Position numbers and translations under genes: made by a program
The notes under the pieces: generated by a model
Seen by the model: only the letters and a program-made list of their open reading frames with translations
The model's database searches: none
Told to the model about the DNA's origin: nothing
DNA from: Sciurus carolinensis
Taxonomy: Eukaryota > Chordata > Mammalia > Rodentia > Sciuridae
Direction of reading: 5' to 3'
NCBI RefSeq assembly: GCF_902686445.1
Contig: NC_062222.1
Location: 133,183,035-133,247,034, forward strand
DNA length: 64,000 nt
Shown here: piece after piece, positions 12,926 to 24,269 of the stretch
How positions within the stretch are numbered: the first letter of the stretch is position 1
Layout of the letters: the number at the start of each line of letters is the position of its first letter

Positions 12926-13028
12926 GTCTTTCACCACATGATCAGTCCAGAGAAGTGACCCCCCATTTCCCATGATGCCTCCTCTCATCCCCCTCTGAGA
13001 AGGAAGTGTTTCTAGTTTCTAACCTTCA
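12926..13028 (-). repeat. Inverted-repeat arm B
   Basis: Reverse complement of arm A at 11,587-11,680, with a few substitutions and a small insertion that duplicates 'tagaaac'. The arm ends directly at a CA microsatellite. Identity looks to be around 85 percent by eye. The pair could fold as a long hairpin with a 1.25-kb loop. Confidence 0.75.
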
Positions 13029-13032
<4 letters not shown>

Positions 13033-13103
<71 letters not shown>

Positions 13104-13105
13104 AA
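13033..13105. repeat. Compound (CA)n(TAAA)n microsatellite
   Basis: An uninterrupted CA tract (13,033-13,067) runs straight into a TAAA tract (about 13,067-13,105). It is likely to be length-polymorphic. Confidence 0.97.
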
Positions 13106-13959
13106 AAACAGTGCTCAGGTTGAGAATTAGAGAGTTAAAGGCCAATTGTGCCCCCAGGAGCTTCTAGGATGTGCTCCTGAGTCACGCTGAATGGAGAGAA
13201 GAGATGGACCATGGGAGGATGAAGCTGTAAGCATGGGCCAGGGAGGCGGGACTGTCCATCACTCTCCCACTGTGCTCTGGTTCAAAGCACAGAGATTTAT
13301 GAATGTGGTCTACAAGTTATCTTTTCATTTGATGGCATATGTAAAGCTACTACCTCCTAGACCTTGGACTGTAGATTTTCTTAGCCATAGTTGCACACTT
13401 TCAACAGTTATTGTATTTGTGAGTCTCTTCATAGGAATATTTATCAGAGGGTGGAAGGGAGCCTATTTGTTACAGTCAATAAGTTACCATCTTATCCTGA
13501 CAGTTAGTAACATAAAGAAGTTCAGGTTGGCAGTGGGTCTGAGAAATCTGCCCATAGATTCCAAGTCCCCTGTGTCAGGTCGTGGATAAAATGTAGGGAC
13601 TTGGCACTTGAGCAGTGGAAGAGCAACAACTTACAAGCAGGGCCCTCAAGCTAGTCATCCCACTGGGAGGAAGCTGGTGATGGTTAGGACTCGCCCTGTG
13701 GCAGCATATAGGAGTAATGATTCAATCACTCAAGGGTAAGGAGGACAGGAGATGGATATATATAGGCTGTCACTCACTCACCAGCAGTGGAGGATGCTGA
13801 CATGAGTGGGGTGGAACACAGGACTCCAGCTTTCATAGTCTCCAGGACCAACTTTCAGCACAAATTCTGAATGTCAGTGTAGGGAAACCTGCTGAGCACA
13901 GGCACCACGCCTCCTGGAAAAGGTGCTAATCCTACCTCCATGCACCTGCAAGACTATCT
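13106..13959. other. Unassigned non-coding sequence
   Basis: No repeat was recognised. The longest frame (13,191-13,589 plus, 132 codons) has no family resemblance and no supporting splice or promoter context, so I treat it as chance. Confidence 0.45.
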
Positions 13960-14092
13960 GTAAACTCTCTGCACCTGAATTTCCCAGGCTGTAAAACAGG
14001 AATGTACTATGGGACAGAACTATTGTCTGAACTAAAATGAAGCTTTTACATGTCAAACACATGGAACATGGTAGACAATAGATGACAGTCCC
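13960..14092 (+). repeat. MIR SINE fragment
   Basis: 'aactctctgcacctgaattt', then 'caggctgtaaaacaggaatg', follows the MIR forward consensus (taacctctctgtgcctcagtttcctcatctgtaaaatgggg, diverged). Confidence 0.5.
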
Positions 14093-15060
14093 TTTACCAT
14101 TGCACACAGTAAGGATTCTAGTGGAGTTGAATAAAATCCTTCTTCAATGAGTTGATTAAAATATTCAATTTTTTGGCTTATGCATAGAAAATCCTCTGTA
14201 GATGCCTAAAAAATACTGAAATGTGAAAGCAGTCATTGTTTTGCTGGGCACTTATGAATGCAAACAGTTAGCTTTGTCAGACAAAATGCTTTGCTCCCAC
14301 AGTGCTTCATATTGGAGACAGGATTATTCTGTCACAGAAGCAGAAGGCTCAGTTCGGGAAATACATATCATTCAAAAAAAATTGAATAATTTGACAAAAA
14401 ACATTTCAGCAGTTGAGGGGGATAGAGACCCAAGTGTGTCTGTAGAACCAAGGAGCTTGTGAAGAGGAAGTTCCACAAGGAACAAATTGCAATTTATAAT
14501 GGAGTCAATGGAGACACTCAGCAAAGACACAATGCTCATGGACAGAAGTTCCTTTCTGGGAAAGCACATTTCATCTCTCTGCAGATTCAGTCCAGAACAC
14601 TGTGTCACCTTCCGGAAATGATGGTGTCGACAACATCCATTTTTCCCTGGATACTTCTTTTGAATGAGCTGGTGAAATCCCTCATTATATTTGCTAATTT
14701 CAATAAGAATACATCCAGACCAACTCCGGAGAGCATCTACATTCTTCGTATTCTGGGGAAAATGATGAGAAGTCAATCTTTTTATATTTACTGCTGTGAA
14801 AATGAAGCATACAGGAAAAGTACTTTTTTCAGGCAGAAAATAATTTTATGAACACAACTCTCACCCTAAATTGTACTGAAAGAATAAGAATCTATAATTA
14901 GTTTTTTAATGCAATTGTGCTTCCTAAGACTATAGGTCCTTCTCTCAAAAAATGTAATTATAAAAATAATTGTGTTGAAAAATAGAGTTCCTTCTTGCAA
15001 GTAAAGGTGGATCTTCTTTCATTGAATATCAATTACTTGATTTTTTGCTTTCACTAAAGG
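14093..15060. other. Unassigned, low-repeat non-coding sequence
   Basis: This stretch contains no repeat I recognise. The two overlapping frames on opposite strands (14,372-14,776 minus, 134 codons; 14,459-14,851 plus, 130 codons) resemble no protein known to me. Its low repeat content makes it a reasonable place to test for sequence conservation. Confidence 0.45.
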
Positions 15061-15155
15061 AGACAAAAAAGAAGAAGGAAAGGAAGAAAGGGGGAAAGGA
15101 AGGAAAGGAAAGGGGAGGAAGAAGAAAAGGAAAAAAAAGAATAAAAAAGAAAAGC
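15061..15155. repeat. GA-rich purine tract
   Basis: About 95 bp almost entirely of A and G, with GGAA and GAAA units, low in complexity. Confidence 0.9.
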
Positions 15156-15431
15156 TGTTCTAGTATTATGCCTGTTTCTTTTAGGAAGCCTTCCAATTGA
15201 AGTTCACTGAGAGTTTAATTGAAGTTATTAAATAACTGCTTTTGGCAAAAAGAGACTGAACAGTCATTTTTGAGATGGGTGTGTAGGCATATTTTTTTCT
15301 ATCTTTAAGATATTAGTTTTATCATCTTTGTTGCTAGCCTTTTAAAGGAGTCTAGAAATGCTACTTTGAAAACAGGGGTAGCTGTGTGTTTTTTGATTGA
15401 TTTGTTTAATGAAAGCTACATGGAGGACATT

Positions 15432-15433
<2 letters not shown>

Positions 15434-15469
<36 letters not shown>

Positions 15470-15499
15470 TGGGTTTGTGTGTATGGGGGTGTGTGTGTA
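15434..15499. repeat. (GT)n microsatellite with imperfect right end
   Basis: A perfect TG run of about 30 bp is followed by degenerate G/T sequence ('ttgtgggtttgtgtgtatg', then 'ggggtgtgtgtgtag'). Confidence 0.95.
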
Positions 15500-15812
15500 G
15501 GCTACATGGAAAGGAGTAAATTTTGCATTCTTCGACTGAGACTAAGGTATAATCTTCATTCTGATATAGTTTACCAGACAGCTAAGCCCCTTTTCCCTTC
15601 CTACAAATCATTTCTTGAGATAAGAAAACATTGTGAACTTAATTCTTACACGTCAAAGCTTCGACTCCTCTCAGACTGAGCCATACGTCCACAGTCACAT
15701 AAACCTTGAGCCTCTATTTGTGCGTCAACAGTTCAACGTACCTTTAAAGAAATGCCGTGAATGAATGATGACCAAAAACGTCCTTGTGCTGGTTGATCCG
15801 AGAGATGGGAGC

Positions 15813-15891
15813 GGGCGTGGCACTGTAGCTCAGAGGTAGAGCACTTGCCTAACGTGTGTGCTGCGGGGTGTGCTCCCCAGATCTGAAAAGA
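15813..15891 (+). repeat. Degraded ID-type (tRNA-derived) SINE
   Basis: 'ggcactgtagctcagaggta' and 'gagcacttgcctaacgtgtg' match the 5' half of an ID element, including the Pol III A-box region ('tagctcagaggtagag'). The B-box region ('gggtgtgctcccc') is degraded compared with the intact 'ggttcgatccc' of the copy at 20,065. There is no long A-tail, only an A-rich stretch at 15,884-15,900. It is old and presumably silent, and is not a tRNA gene because there is no anticodon arm or acceptor pairing. Confidence 0.7.
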
Positions 15892-16724
15892 AAATGGAAA
15901 AGAGACTCCTGAAAGACGAGATGGGGATGTGGGATTCATCTGCTAGACCAGTCTGGACCCCAGGGGCTAGTCAGGGGTCAAGGGTAAGAGTGCAGAGCTG
16001 CTGCCTGCAAGGCCGTGATCTCCCACCCATGCCCCTCAGTGTGGTGAGAAGGAAGCCTGTGACTAAAACTGAGATCTGGTGTGTTTCCCTGCCCATTCCT
16101 CAACCTCCCACCAGGTGTCAGGCCTGGAGATTCTGTTTTAAAGCAAAGTGGGGTTATGAGTTCACGGTGGGCATATCTGAAGGAAAGCAATCTAGTCCCA
16201 GGACTGAAAGTTAGGTATTGAATTTTATTCGAGAAATCACAGTTTTTGTTGTTTGTTTTGTTGTTTGTGTCTATCAGGCTATTTGTGACAAAAGAAAAGT
16301 ATTTGTAACATGTGAACTTGGAGTCAAAACTTCAGATACTACCTCTCTAATTCTTTCATCTTTTTCTACTCTTTCATTCCAACTAGAAGTAGCTCAGATA
16401 ATTTTAAACCTTGGTTTTTCCAATGTCTCTAAAGATTATAAATATTCACTTACATGATCTTATAATGCTTCCTCACATACATTCCCCAAATCCATTTTTA
16501 TGCTAACATTTTGAGGTATTAACAACATGCTTTATGCATTAAATATATAAGGTTCCAACAGGTTTCCTTAGTCACTAACTGGTAGATTTGAATTTGAACC
16601 AGTATCTTTGATTTTTAAATCAATGTAACTTCTAAGATACTGAATTATTAGGATTCAATAGACATAATATTGGGGAAATATATTGTATAGATTTTGTGGC
16701 ATTTAGAAGATCTATAACAGATAA
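15892..16724. other. Unassigned non-coding sequence
   Basis: No gene or repeat was recognised. Frames up to 118 codons (15,858-16,214 plus) start inside the ID fragment and have no family match. Confidence 0.4.
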
Positions 16725-16745
16725 TTTTTTTTTTTTTTTTTTTTT
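16725..16745. repeat. Poly(T) tract, 21 bases
   Basis: An uninterrupted T run. It could be the A-tail of a minus-strand retroinsertion, but I cannot identify a body to its right. Confidence 0.9.
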
Positions 16746-16879
16746 GCTTTGTTCTGTTTTTGTAGCAACATAATCTCAGGTTCTGGGTAATGAAGAGCTA
16801 CTTATATTAGAATTCAAGAGCACTTGTGTGTTGGGTTTGCCGTCTGCGGTTCCTGGAACCTTAAGATTATCATAGGAAA

Positions 16880-17125
16880 AGAGCCCAAGCTAGCCTGCTG
16901 GAGCTGGGAAATCATGTGGCGGAGAGGCTCGCACCAACTGAGAGCCAACCGATGCCAGACACACCAGGGAGATCATCTTAGGTACAGACTCCCACCTCAC
17001 CACAGAAATACAAGGATCCAGCAGGGATAAGATGCAAAGAAACCTTCACCCATCCCACAGTGTTGGGATAATTAAATGACTTTTTGTTTAATGTCTTGGA
17101 GTTCTGGGATTGTTGTAATGCAGCA
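16880..17125 (+). repeat. MLT1-type MaLR LTR remnant
   Basis: The body ('ccaactgagagccaaccgat' followed by 'gccagacacaccagggagat') and tail ('taattaaatgactttttgtt' followed by 'taatgtcttggagttctggg' and 'gttgtaatgcagcataagtg') follow the 3' half of old MLT1 LTRs (consensus tail: aataaatg-ttgttgttttaagccactaagttt...cagcaatagataac). The segment is highly diverged. Confidence 0.55.
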
Positions 17126-19039
17126 TAAGTGAATCAACACAAAACTGAGAGTGTAACCAGTCAAGCCTGGTTCTTTTAAAAAAGATCTCAGAGAAAGTTC
17201 AGGTAAAATGATGGAAAAAGTGATGTGTTTGATCGAAAGACTGAACAGAAACACGGTCCAGTAGCCCTGCTTTTTGTATGAGACAATGCAAACACAAAGT
17301 AATGATTCTGTTTTAAAGAAAGTATGAAAATGGCTTATTCTTATTTAAATGTGAATGAGCATGGACAGGAACATGAATGAAGGTTACCCCAAATGACACA
17401 TTCCACTGCAGAAGAGGTTATATGAAAGTATAACCAGAAAACAAAGAAGGCCATCGATCAGTACACTTACCACATGCCTTGGTGAGAGCAAGAGGTAGGC
17501 AGGTTAAAAAAGAGTGGCCAACTATTTTCTATAGCTGTTGGATGGTGTAGCAGTCTTAACTTTAGGGTTGGTAGAGGTCAGCTAAGCTTAGTGATATATT
17601 CTACAAGGTTTGCCTACCAGTCACAAAGAGATTAGGTCAGATAAAGAGGTACCACGTGAATGGCTATTAAAGGACTAATGTTGGCTTTGGGCCCACAATA
17701 TTTCCATCTCTTCAGAATCAGGATGCTATCAGATGAGGTCAAGTATTCTGCAGAATCTTGAGTACAGAACTTCTGCTCCACAAAGGTACTGTACAATTTA
17801 TTAGACAGTGGGAGCCAAACATGACTCTGAAGTGCAGACTCTGCCTCTTCAGGTAGAGCCCCAACGTCTTCTTTAGTAAAATGGAATGAATGGAATAGAA
17901 ATCTTTATTTTCATATCATGTCCATTGCTTAGCACACCATATGGTACATTGTGAATACTCAATAAAAGGGCAAGCATTTTAGTTTCAGTAGTCATAATGA
18001 TGCTCTCTAGGGTAATAACCTTGCTTTCAAACCCAGAATGTTCTTGCATGAGCTATTTGGGTTCATGGACTTTGAAGATGGAATGCGTGTGGTACATTGA
18101 ATTCATCTGCTCCAATAGATTAAAGAATATGAGAAGGAACATCATGAGGTAGGAACTGGGGAAGGGGAAGAAATAAAAGGAGAAAAAGACAGATGACTTA
18201 ATGAGGAGGCATATCGTGTCGACAGGAGCCAGACGTTGAAGCAATGTTTGTTTCACTGTAATTTGGAGTTTCCTCTGTGTAGGTGTATAGAGCTAGAAAC
18301 AAAGGCACTGAAATTTGATTAGCTTAACGCTTGTTCAGTTATTTTCAAAAAGCTTTCTTATTGTTTATAGAAATTATTCCATTAAGTTCCACATTTAAGG
18401 ACTAATTTAATGTAATGAAATAATATTCATCAGTTAAAGGTATGAGCTAAATTCTTGGTTGAACAGAGCCTAAAATGTATGTTAATAATTCATTAATTGA
18501 ATAAATAAGGAAATAAGCTATTTTTATTGTACATATATTTAAAGGTTAAAAAGTGACATGAGACTTTTGATTCTAACGAAGTTATGGTTTAGACTTTTCT
18601 AAGAAAATAAAATCAAACATTTTCTTGCTACAAAGCATGAAAATTATGGAAAAAGTTTTATATATCTGATAAAATTAACAATCAATATTGAAAGAAAATA
18701 ATGGAAATCCTCAAGGCTCAAAGTGAAATTGGATCTTGACTCTTAGTTAATAGATTGGCAATGGAACTAGTTGCTCACTATATGTGTGTATCTACCCTTG
18801 TAACCTTGAGCTTCCTTTGCAACAGAACCCATAGAAGGCATGAAAGGCAAGATTCTAGGCCTGTGAGAAGTAAACATTTGGAATGGACAGGTTGCAGAAA
18901 CCCAGGACCTTATGGGGCCACATCCTCAGTGAACATACAGATAACAAAATCTAACCGAAATGCCAGCATGACTTGCCCATGAGATTGAGTGGAACCAAAG
19001 GCAAAAGCTTTTTCTCAGTTGTCCTAAAGAAAGAATTTT
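17126..19039. other. Mostly unassigned AT-rich sequence
   Basis: No gene was recognised. About 17,860-17,985 is weakly MIR-like on the plus strand ('agcacaccatatggtacatt' followed by 'gtgaatactcaataaaaggg' mirrors the MIR/L2 tail). The AT-rich part from 18,300 may be an eroded upstream piece of the L1M that becomes recognisable at 19,040. Confidence 0.4.
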
Positions 19040-19599
19040 CAACTCTTAGTTAAAAAGAAACATCTTCTACTTTGTCAGTAAGACCTTATAAGTAAGGACT
19101 AAAAAACATTAAACAATAAGGGAAAGACTGATAAATTCAACTACATAAATATAAAAACTTACTTTCCTTTGCCAAAATAAACCATTAATAAAAATAGTAG
19201 GAAGTAAACAGACTTGGAACAGTTATTTATCACACATAAAACCTTAATAAAGGATTCCTAAAATTAGTAAGACAAAGAAAACAAATTACCTAATAGAAAA
19301 ATGGCCAAAAGACATGAACAACAATTTCTCTGCAAAATAAAAGTGCATAAGACAAAAGAGGGAAAAAAAGAAAACAGCAAAGATGATGACTTTCATTAGT
19401 AATATGGGGGAAGAAAAGCTAAAAGCACAAGGAGATACCATTTTACACCCCCTAAATCTGCAAAAATGTTGAAAGTTTGACAGCTCCAGGGTTTGTCAGA
19501 GATGTGGAAGAGGGAACCTCCGAACTCCAGGGACAGATGTGGGAATTTGCACAATGACTTCGGAGAGCAACTTAGCACTATCTCTAAATCTTTAAGGTG
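19040..19599 (+). repeat. Ancient L1M LINE, plus strand, left part
   Basis: 'aatagaaaaatggccaaaag', 'aaggagataccattttacac' and 'gtttgtcagagatgtggaag' are diagnostic of L1 ORF2 near its 3' end (consensus: aaaatgggcaaaag, gagataccattttacacc, ggatgtggag). The frame is fully degraded. The element stops abruptly at 19,599, where a MaLR-like LTR begins, and resumes at 20,164. Confidence 0.75.
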
Positions 19600-20163
19600 T
19601 GTTGTGATTTGGATGGGAGGTGTCTCCCAAAAGCTTATGTGTGAGAACATGCAAAGTTTAGAGGAGAAATGTTTGGGTTATGAGAGCCTTAACCCTCTCA
19701 GTGAATGAATCCCCTAATGGGATTGACTGAGTGGTAACTAAAGGTGGATAGAGTGTGGCTGGAAGAGGTGGATTATTGGGGGCATGCCTTTGGGGTACAT
19801 ATTTTGTACCTGACAAGTGGAGACTCTCTCTCTGCTGCCTGATCATCAAGTGAGCCACTTCCCTCCACCACAGTCCTCTGCCATGATATTCTGCCTCACC
19901 TTAAGCCTGGAGGAATGGAGCCTGCTGTCTTGGACTGAGACCTCTGAAATTGTAAACCTTCAAATAAACTTTTCCTTCCCTCAAAAAAAAAAAAAAAAAA
20001 AAAATTGGGGGCTGGGGAGATAGCTCAGTCGGTAGAGTGCTTACCTTGCAAGCACAAGGCCCTAGGTTCGATCCCCAGCACCGCAAAAAAAAAAAAAAAA
20101 AAAAAAAATTTTTTTTTTTTTGTCAATTCTTCTATTTACAACAGTGAAAAAGCTGACAAAAAA
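19600..20163 (+). repeat. MaLR-like solo LTR, split by an ID SINE
   Basis: It starts 'tgttgtgatttggatgggag' and contains 'ctcccaaaagcttatgtgtg', 'gtggctggaagaggtgg', 'catgatattctgcctcacc' and 'actgagacctctgaaattg', then 'aaataaacttttccttccc' (19,962-19,980), whose 'aataaa' would be the polyadenylation signal. The end ('acagtgaaaaagctgac') lies to the right of the inserted SINE at 20,006-20,108. Two further copies sit at 23,867-24,269 and 52,696-53,128. Probable 5-bp duplication: aggtg (19,595-19,599) and agatg (20,164-20,168), with one mismatch. The family name is from memory, but the length, 5-bp duplication and TG...CA ends fit ERVL-MaLR. Confidence 0.7.
20006..20108 (+). mobile_element. 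Young ID-type SINE with intact Pol III boxes
   Basis: The body 'gggggctggggagatagctc'...'gatccccagcaccgc' (20,006-20,084) matches the rodent ID element, a retroposed tRNA-derived SINE related to BC1 RNA. The A box lies in 'tagctcagtcggtagagtg' (20,021-20,039) and the B box is 'ggttcgatccc' (20,065-20,075), a match to GWTCRANNC. A 24-base pure A-tail (20,085-20,108) follows, then 13 T. The intact boxes and long clean tail indicate a recent insertion. It relies on L1 enzymes for mobility. It is not a tRNA gene. Confidence 0.93.
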
Positions 20164-20600
20164 AGATGTCAAAACTTGATGCACCCATACTTTGCTTCTC
20201 GGTAGACCTCACTTGGTGGGTCAGAAGAGAGGTGTTCAAGCATGGCCCATTTATAGTGTTTATAATATTAAATATGCATCTATATGAAATTGTGTAAAAA
20301 ACTGTGGGATAGACACACAAAATGGCAAAAACGTATTTAAATAGATGTATATGCATTATCATGAGTTAATCTCCCACACAGAATGTTAAGTTGAAGGGAA
20401 GCAAACTATACAATAAACTCAGAATGATACTTAGACGAAGCTCAAAACCCTAAATGTACCCCTAACCGATGTGTTCTTTTAAGCATGATAGAGGATTAGG
20501 GCTCACAATGAATATAAGGCTCTTTCCTCATGGGAAGAAAAAAATGAGAAGAGAATAAAGAGCATAAGAAATTTCAGTCTCTTGGTGATGTTTCATTTCT
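20164..20600 (+). repeat. Ancient L1M LINE, plus strand, right part
   Basis: Continuation of the L1M interrupted at 19,599. 'gagttaatctcccacacaga' followed by 'atgttaagttgaagggaagc' corresponds to the L1 3' segment 'gatgaatctcacaaacataatgttgagtgaaagaagcc'. The right boundary is uncertain. Confidence 0.55.
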
Positions 20601-21089
20601 TTACTGGCAATGACACCTACAGATGTTTTTATTATATTATCCTTCATAAAGGTGTTCTACTTATGAAATATTATAATCCATTTTCCAACAATGCACTCAA
20701 AAGACATGTACCAGTTATCCTAAATGCACATGAGTCACTTGCAGGCAGAAACAAAGAAAAGTTACTCTATGTCACTTAAATATAAGCATTTGGTCCCTGT
20801 CTCAGTCTCTCCTCATCTAAACATGCTCAGTAGGCAGTTTTATCTACTTAGGTGCCATACCTGCCATCAATATTACTTTGAATTCCAAATCTATATTCCT
20901 GCTGAGTGCCCTTCTGGAATTCCAGCCTCATGGGTCTGGCTGCTAATGCGTTATCGCCTCTCGGATTTCAAACACATATCTCGATTTTAACTCGCCCAGA
21001 GAAGAACACAATATCATTTCTCCCTGCAAGAAGGAAAAAGACTTGGTAATCAGTTCTCTGCAATTCTTGGAAGATGCCACTGTCCAGTC

Positions 21090-21800
21090 AGGGTTGTGTC
21101 AATATCTGGGAATAATATCTTTTACAGTCTCATTCTCTCTCTGTGCCCTCACCTCACCCGATCCATCAGCAATCCTGTTAAATTCTAGCTCTGCACATTT
21201 TTCACATCTATCCACTTTCTTCAGTCTGCACTTTTATCTACACATGAAGTCACCATAGTCTCTTGCCTGGACCAGTGCAGTTGCCTCTGGATAACTCATA
21301 CTGCTTCCAAAATTGCCCTCCCCTGGACCATCCAAAAGGATGATTTTAATGGTCCGTCATATGTCAATTATTGATGAAAATTGCCAAACAGAATCACTTC
21401 GACTAATACCCAAATCTTGGCTTACGAGGCTCTGCATTCAGCCTCTGCCCAGTTCTCCTGAAGAGCCTTCCTCCCCACTAGCTTCCAGCTCACTGGCCTT
21501 CTGTCTGCTCTGGACAGTGAAAGCATACGTCTCTCTCAATTCATCACTACCAGGCCTTCTTGACACCTAGCGTCCATGACAATCCCTTGCTGTCATGCCC
21601 CCCGAAGTGTTAAGGAGAATTATCCTGAGTTCCTGACTAACTAACCTAGCCACCCCAGCAATCTCTGCAGAATATGAATTCAGTTTTCTCCATAGCACTC
21701 ATGAGTGCTCCATTAATTTATTTAAGTATTTATTCTCTCTAGAATGTAAAACTGCACACATAGCACTCACTGTGACATATTTACCTGCCTGACTCTCCTC
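21090..21800 (+). repeat. L2 LINE 3' region, ancient
   Basis: A C/T-rich stretch with the order expected of L2: 'gtctcttgcctggaccagtg', 'tgctttccaaaattgccct'-type text, 'aggctctgcattcagcctct', 'ttctctctagaatgtaaaac' (L2: cactagaatgtaagctc) and 'catagcactcactgtgacat' (L2: catagcacttatcac). Several indels are likely. Frames of up to 88 codons here are chance. Confidence 0.5.
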
Positions 21801-21834
21801 TGAGAACTTTATCTATTTATTTAGGATTCAGCAC

Positions 21835-21990
21835 AGTCCTTCAAGGTAGGTGCTGTTTTTATTCCCAATATATAGATGATGAAAACAAGGAACAGAAAGT
21901 GTGTAGAGCCTGCAGCTACTAAGTGCCACAGCCAAGATTGAACTAGGACCCACTGCCTCAAGAATCCGAATGACATCTCCCTACACAGTC
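21835..21990 (-). repeat. MIR SINE
   Basis: 'gtgctgtttttattcccaat', 'gatgatgaaaacaaggaaca', 'gcctgcagctactaagtgcc', then 'agattgaactaggacccact' fits MIR in reverse complement across most of its core. Confidence 0.6.
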
Positions 21991-22989
21991 CTGTACCTCT
22001 GTGGGGGAGAAGACCCTTGTCTTGTTTTTCTTATTTTTGTTTCTTGATCCGCACCACATTGCCATATTAGGCACACAGTATTTACTGAAAACCTAATTGC
22101 TGGATAAATTATAAAGAAATATATTTTAAAGAAAAATCATATTTATATTGATTTTATATATATGTACACATGACAGCAAAATAATATGTGATTTTGAGCC
22201 ACTTATTCTTCTCTGATTCTTTATCTTCATCTAAACGTGAATAATGATAGAATCTATGACCAAGAATAGTAAGGATAACAGAAATTGTGCAGGGCTTATC
22301 TACATATATTGTGTAATTTCTCAATAAATCTTAATAGTAATAGTGAAGAAGGAGAAGATGAAAATGATAATGTCTAAATTTAAATGGTTGGAAACAGTTA
22401 CTTTCCTTTCTACATTTCTTTATTTACCAACTTTTCAAATGCACACTTGGAAAATGCAGTTATCCACATGTCTATATCTGTAGTGAAGTCCATCACCTAT
22501 CCTGGGGAAACTGAATATATCTGATGCAAGTGTTGCCTTACTGGCTGAACAACTGTCCAGAGAGGATCTGTATCCACTTATCAGGATGGTGTTTCATCCA
22601 GCAACTCTTCATCTGGAGCCTGAGATGTGCCAAGGTCCTTCCTAGCATGTCCCTAGGGGACCAGAGGTGAAAGTACAGGATCACTGTCAAGATGCTCAGA
22701 TTGCTCTGGAGGAGAAAGGGTGGGAAGCAAACCAGTATCCAGAGTGGACAGAGTTCAGGGATAGCACAACAACACAAGGCAGAGAGGAAAGCTACCTTAA
22801 TGTGGAGTGTCTACCTCTCCCCCTGTGTTGGGACAGTCCGCTTCAGAATTGGAACATTGTGTTTATGGAGACACATAAAGAGATTGTCCCAAAAGTGTCC
22901 TGAAGGGAGACCAACTCTCTGATTCTCGATCACCAGCAGAGTTCTAACAAGTCAACCAAGTGCATCTCTGATGTTCTATGATTTTCTGT
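21991..22989. other. Unassigned non-coding sequence
   Basis: AT-rich with no gene recognised. A short piece near 22,155-22,195 ('tatgtacacatgacagcaaa') resembles the squirrel L1 tail but is too short to call. Confidence 0.4.
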
Positions 22990-23110
22990 TTCCTCACAAT
23001 AACCCTATAATTAGGAAGATTTTTACACCCCTTTTACAAATTGTTGAGATTTTAAGGGTCTTATCCAAGATCACATGACTGGTATGAAGAACAGCTCCAA
23101 AATCTGTGTC
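22990..23110 (-). repeat. MIR SINE fragment
   Basis: 'cctcacaataaccctataat', then 'cttatccaagatcacatgac', matches the reverse-complement MIR pattern (ctcacaacaaccctatgagg ... ttgcccaaggtcacacagc). Confidence 0.55.
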
Positions 23111-23866
23111 TACGATTTGTGAATACTTTGAAGGCAAAAGATAGCATGTCAGTTATGAGCAGATGCCTCAGGCAGTATTTAGTTCTCAGTTTGTTGATCA
23201 AAATTGTTGGCCTAATAAACATTATTTTCACCATCCCCATAGGGACTGAATGAGATGGTTCACATAACAGTGCTTTCTAAACTTTACAGGGATTTAAATT
23301 ATGTAGATCATGGCAGTAAGTAATTACTAATTATAGTTACTTTAATATATTGATTACAGAATAAGTATTACAATGGTTATGTTATTGTAGTTTTAGTTTA
23401 TCTTGGATCAATGTGATCAGTTGGGTGAGAATAAAGACTTTGAGTTTTCATGCTTGATCAAGAACAGAAGTTCAACTTCCATCAAGGGCTTGTGCTCCAG
23501 GACTCTGTTACGAACAGAGGTTGGGGAAGGCATCCTTGTGAGCCACCTTACAACATGCATGACGCTATCCCATTATGTCCCATCTTCCTGGATATAGGAC
23601 ATGTATAAAACTTGAATTGAGTAATTTGTATGTGTCCCATAAAATTTTATAGGCCGTTTTATGTGTCCTGTATGTGTGGCACATAGCAGGTTAAAAAGAC
23701 TTACCCAAATAGGTTCAGACTCAGTGGAAGATAAGAATGGGTTAGGTTCCGTTCCAGTCACGTAGCACCTGGTTACCATAAGTGTGCCACACATGTGTTC
23801 TGGTCTTCATTTTGTGTGTGTGTGTATGGGGAAGTGTAAAATAGGATCTTATTATTGTGTATATCC
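23111..23866. other. Unassigned, with a weak second MIR-like patch
   Basis: About 23,235-23,335 is weakly MIR-like on the plus strand ('atgagatggttcacataaca'). Nothing else was recognised. Confidence 0.35.
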
Positions 23867-24269
23867 TGTCTAGTCTGCTTTTTCACGGCTGTGACCAAAG
23901 GACCTGACAAGAACAATGAGAGGGGGACAAGTTCATGTAAGGGCTCATGATCTCTGAGTTCTCAGTTCATAGATGGCTGACTCTACTCCTTGGGTTTGAG
24001 GTGAGACAGAACATCATGTTGGAGGGATATGGAGGAGCAACACAGGTCAGGATATGGTCACCAAGAAGTGAGGAGGGCTTTGCTCAACAAGGACCCACCT
24101 CTTCCAATCACACTCCACCTGCCCTTAGTTACCACTCACTTAATCCCTATGAGGAGATTAATTCACTGATTAGGTTAAGGTTCTCATAACCCAATTGTTT
24201 ATTCTCTAAACCTTCTTGCATTGCCTTGTTATGAGGATTTGGAGGACACCTCACATCCAAACCATAACA
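23867..24269 (-). repeat. MaLR-like solo LTR, minus strand
   Basis: The reverse complement runs from 'tgttatggtttggatgtgag' through 'ggttatgagaaccttaacct', 'aatcagtgaattaatc', 'gatgttctgtctcacctcaa' and 'tcattgttcttgtcaggtcc' to an end at 'agactagaca'. This is the same family as 19,600-20,163 and 52,696-53,128. Both ends keep TG...CA. The flanks tatcc and ttccc are only a partial match, so its target duplication has decayed. Confidence 0.72.

Noticed and set aside
13033..13105. Microsatellite as a regulatory element
   Set aside because: A plain CA/TAAA repeat with no evidence beyond length.
20011..20084. Possible tRNA gene (A and B boxes present)
   Set aside because: No anticodon arm or acceptor pairing. 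The long A-tail and family identity mark it as an ID SINE.
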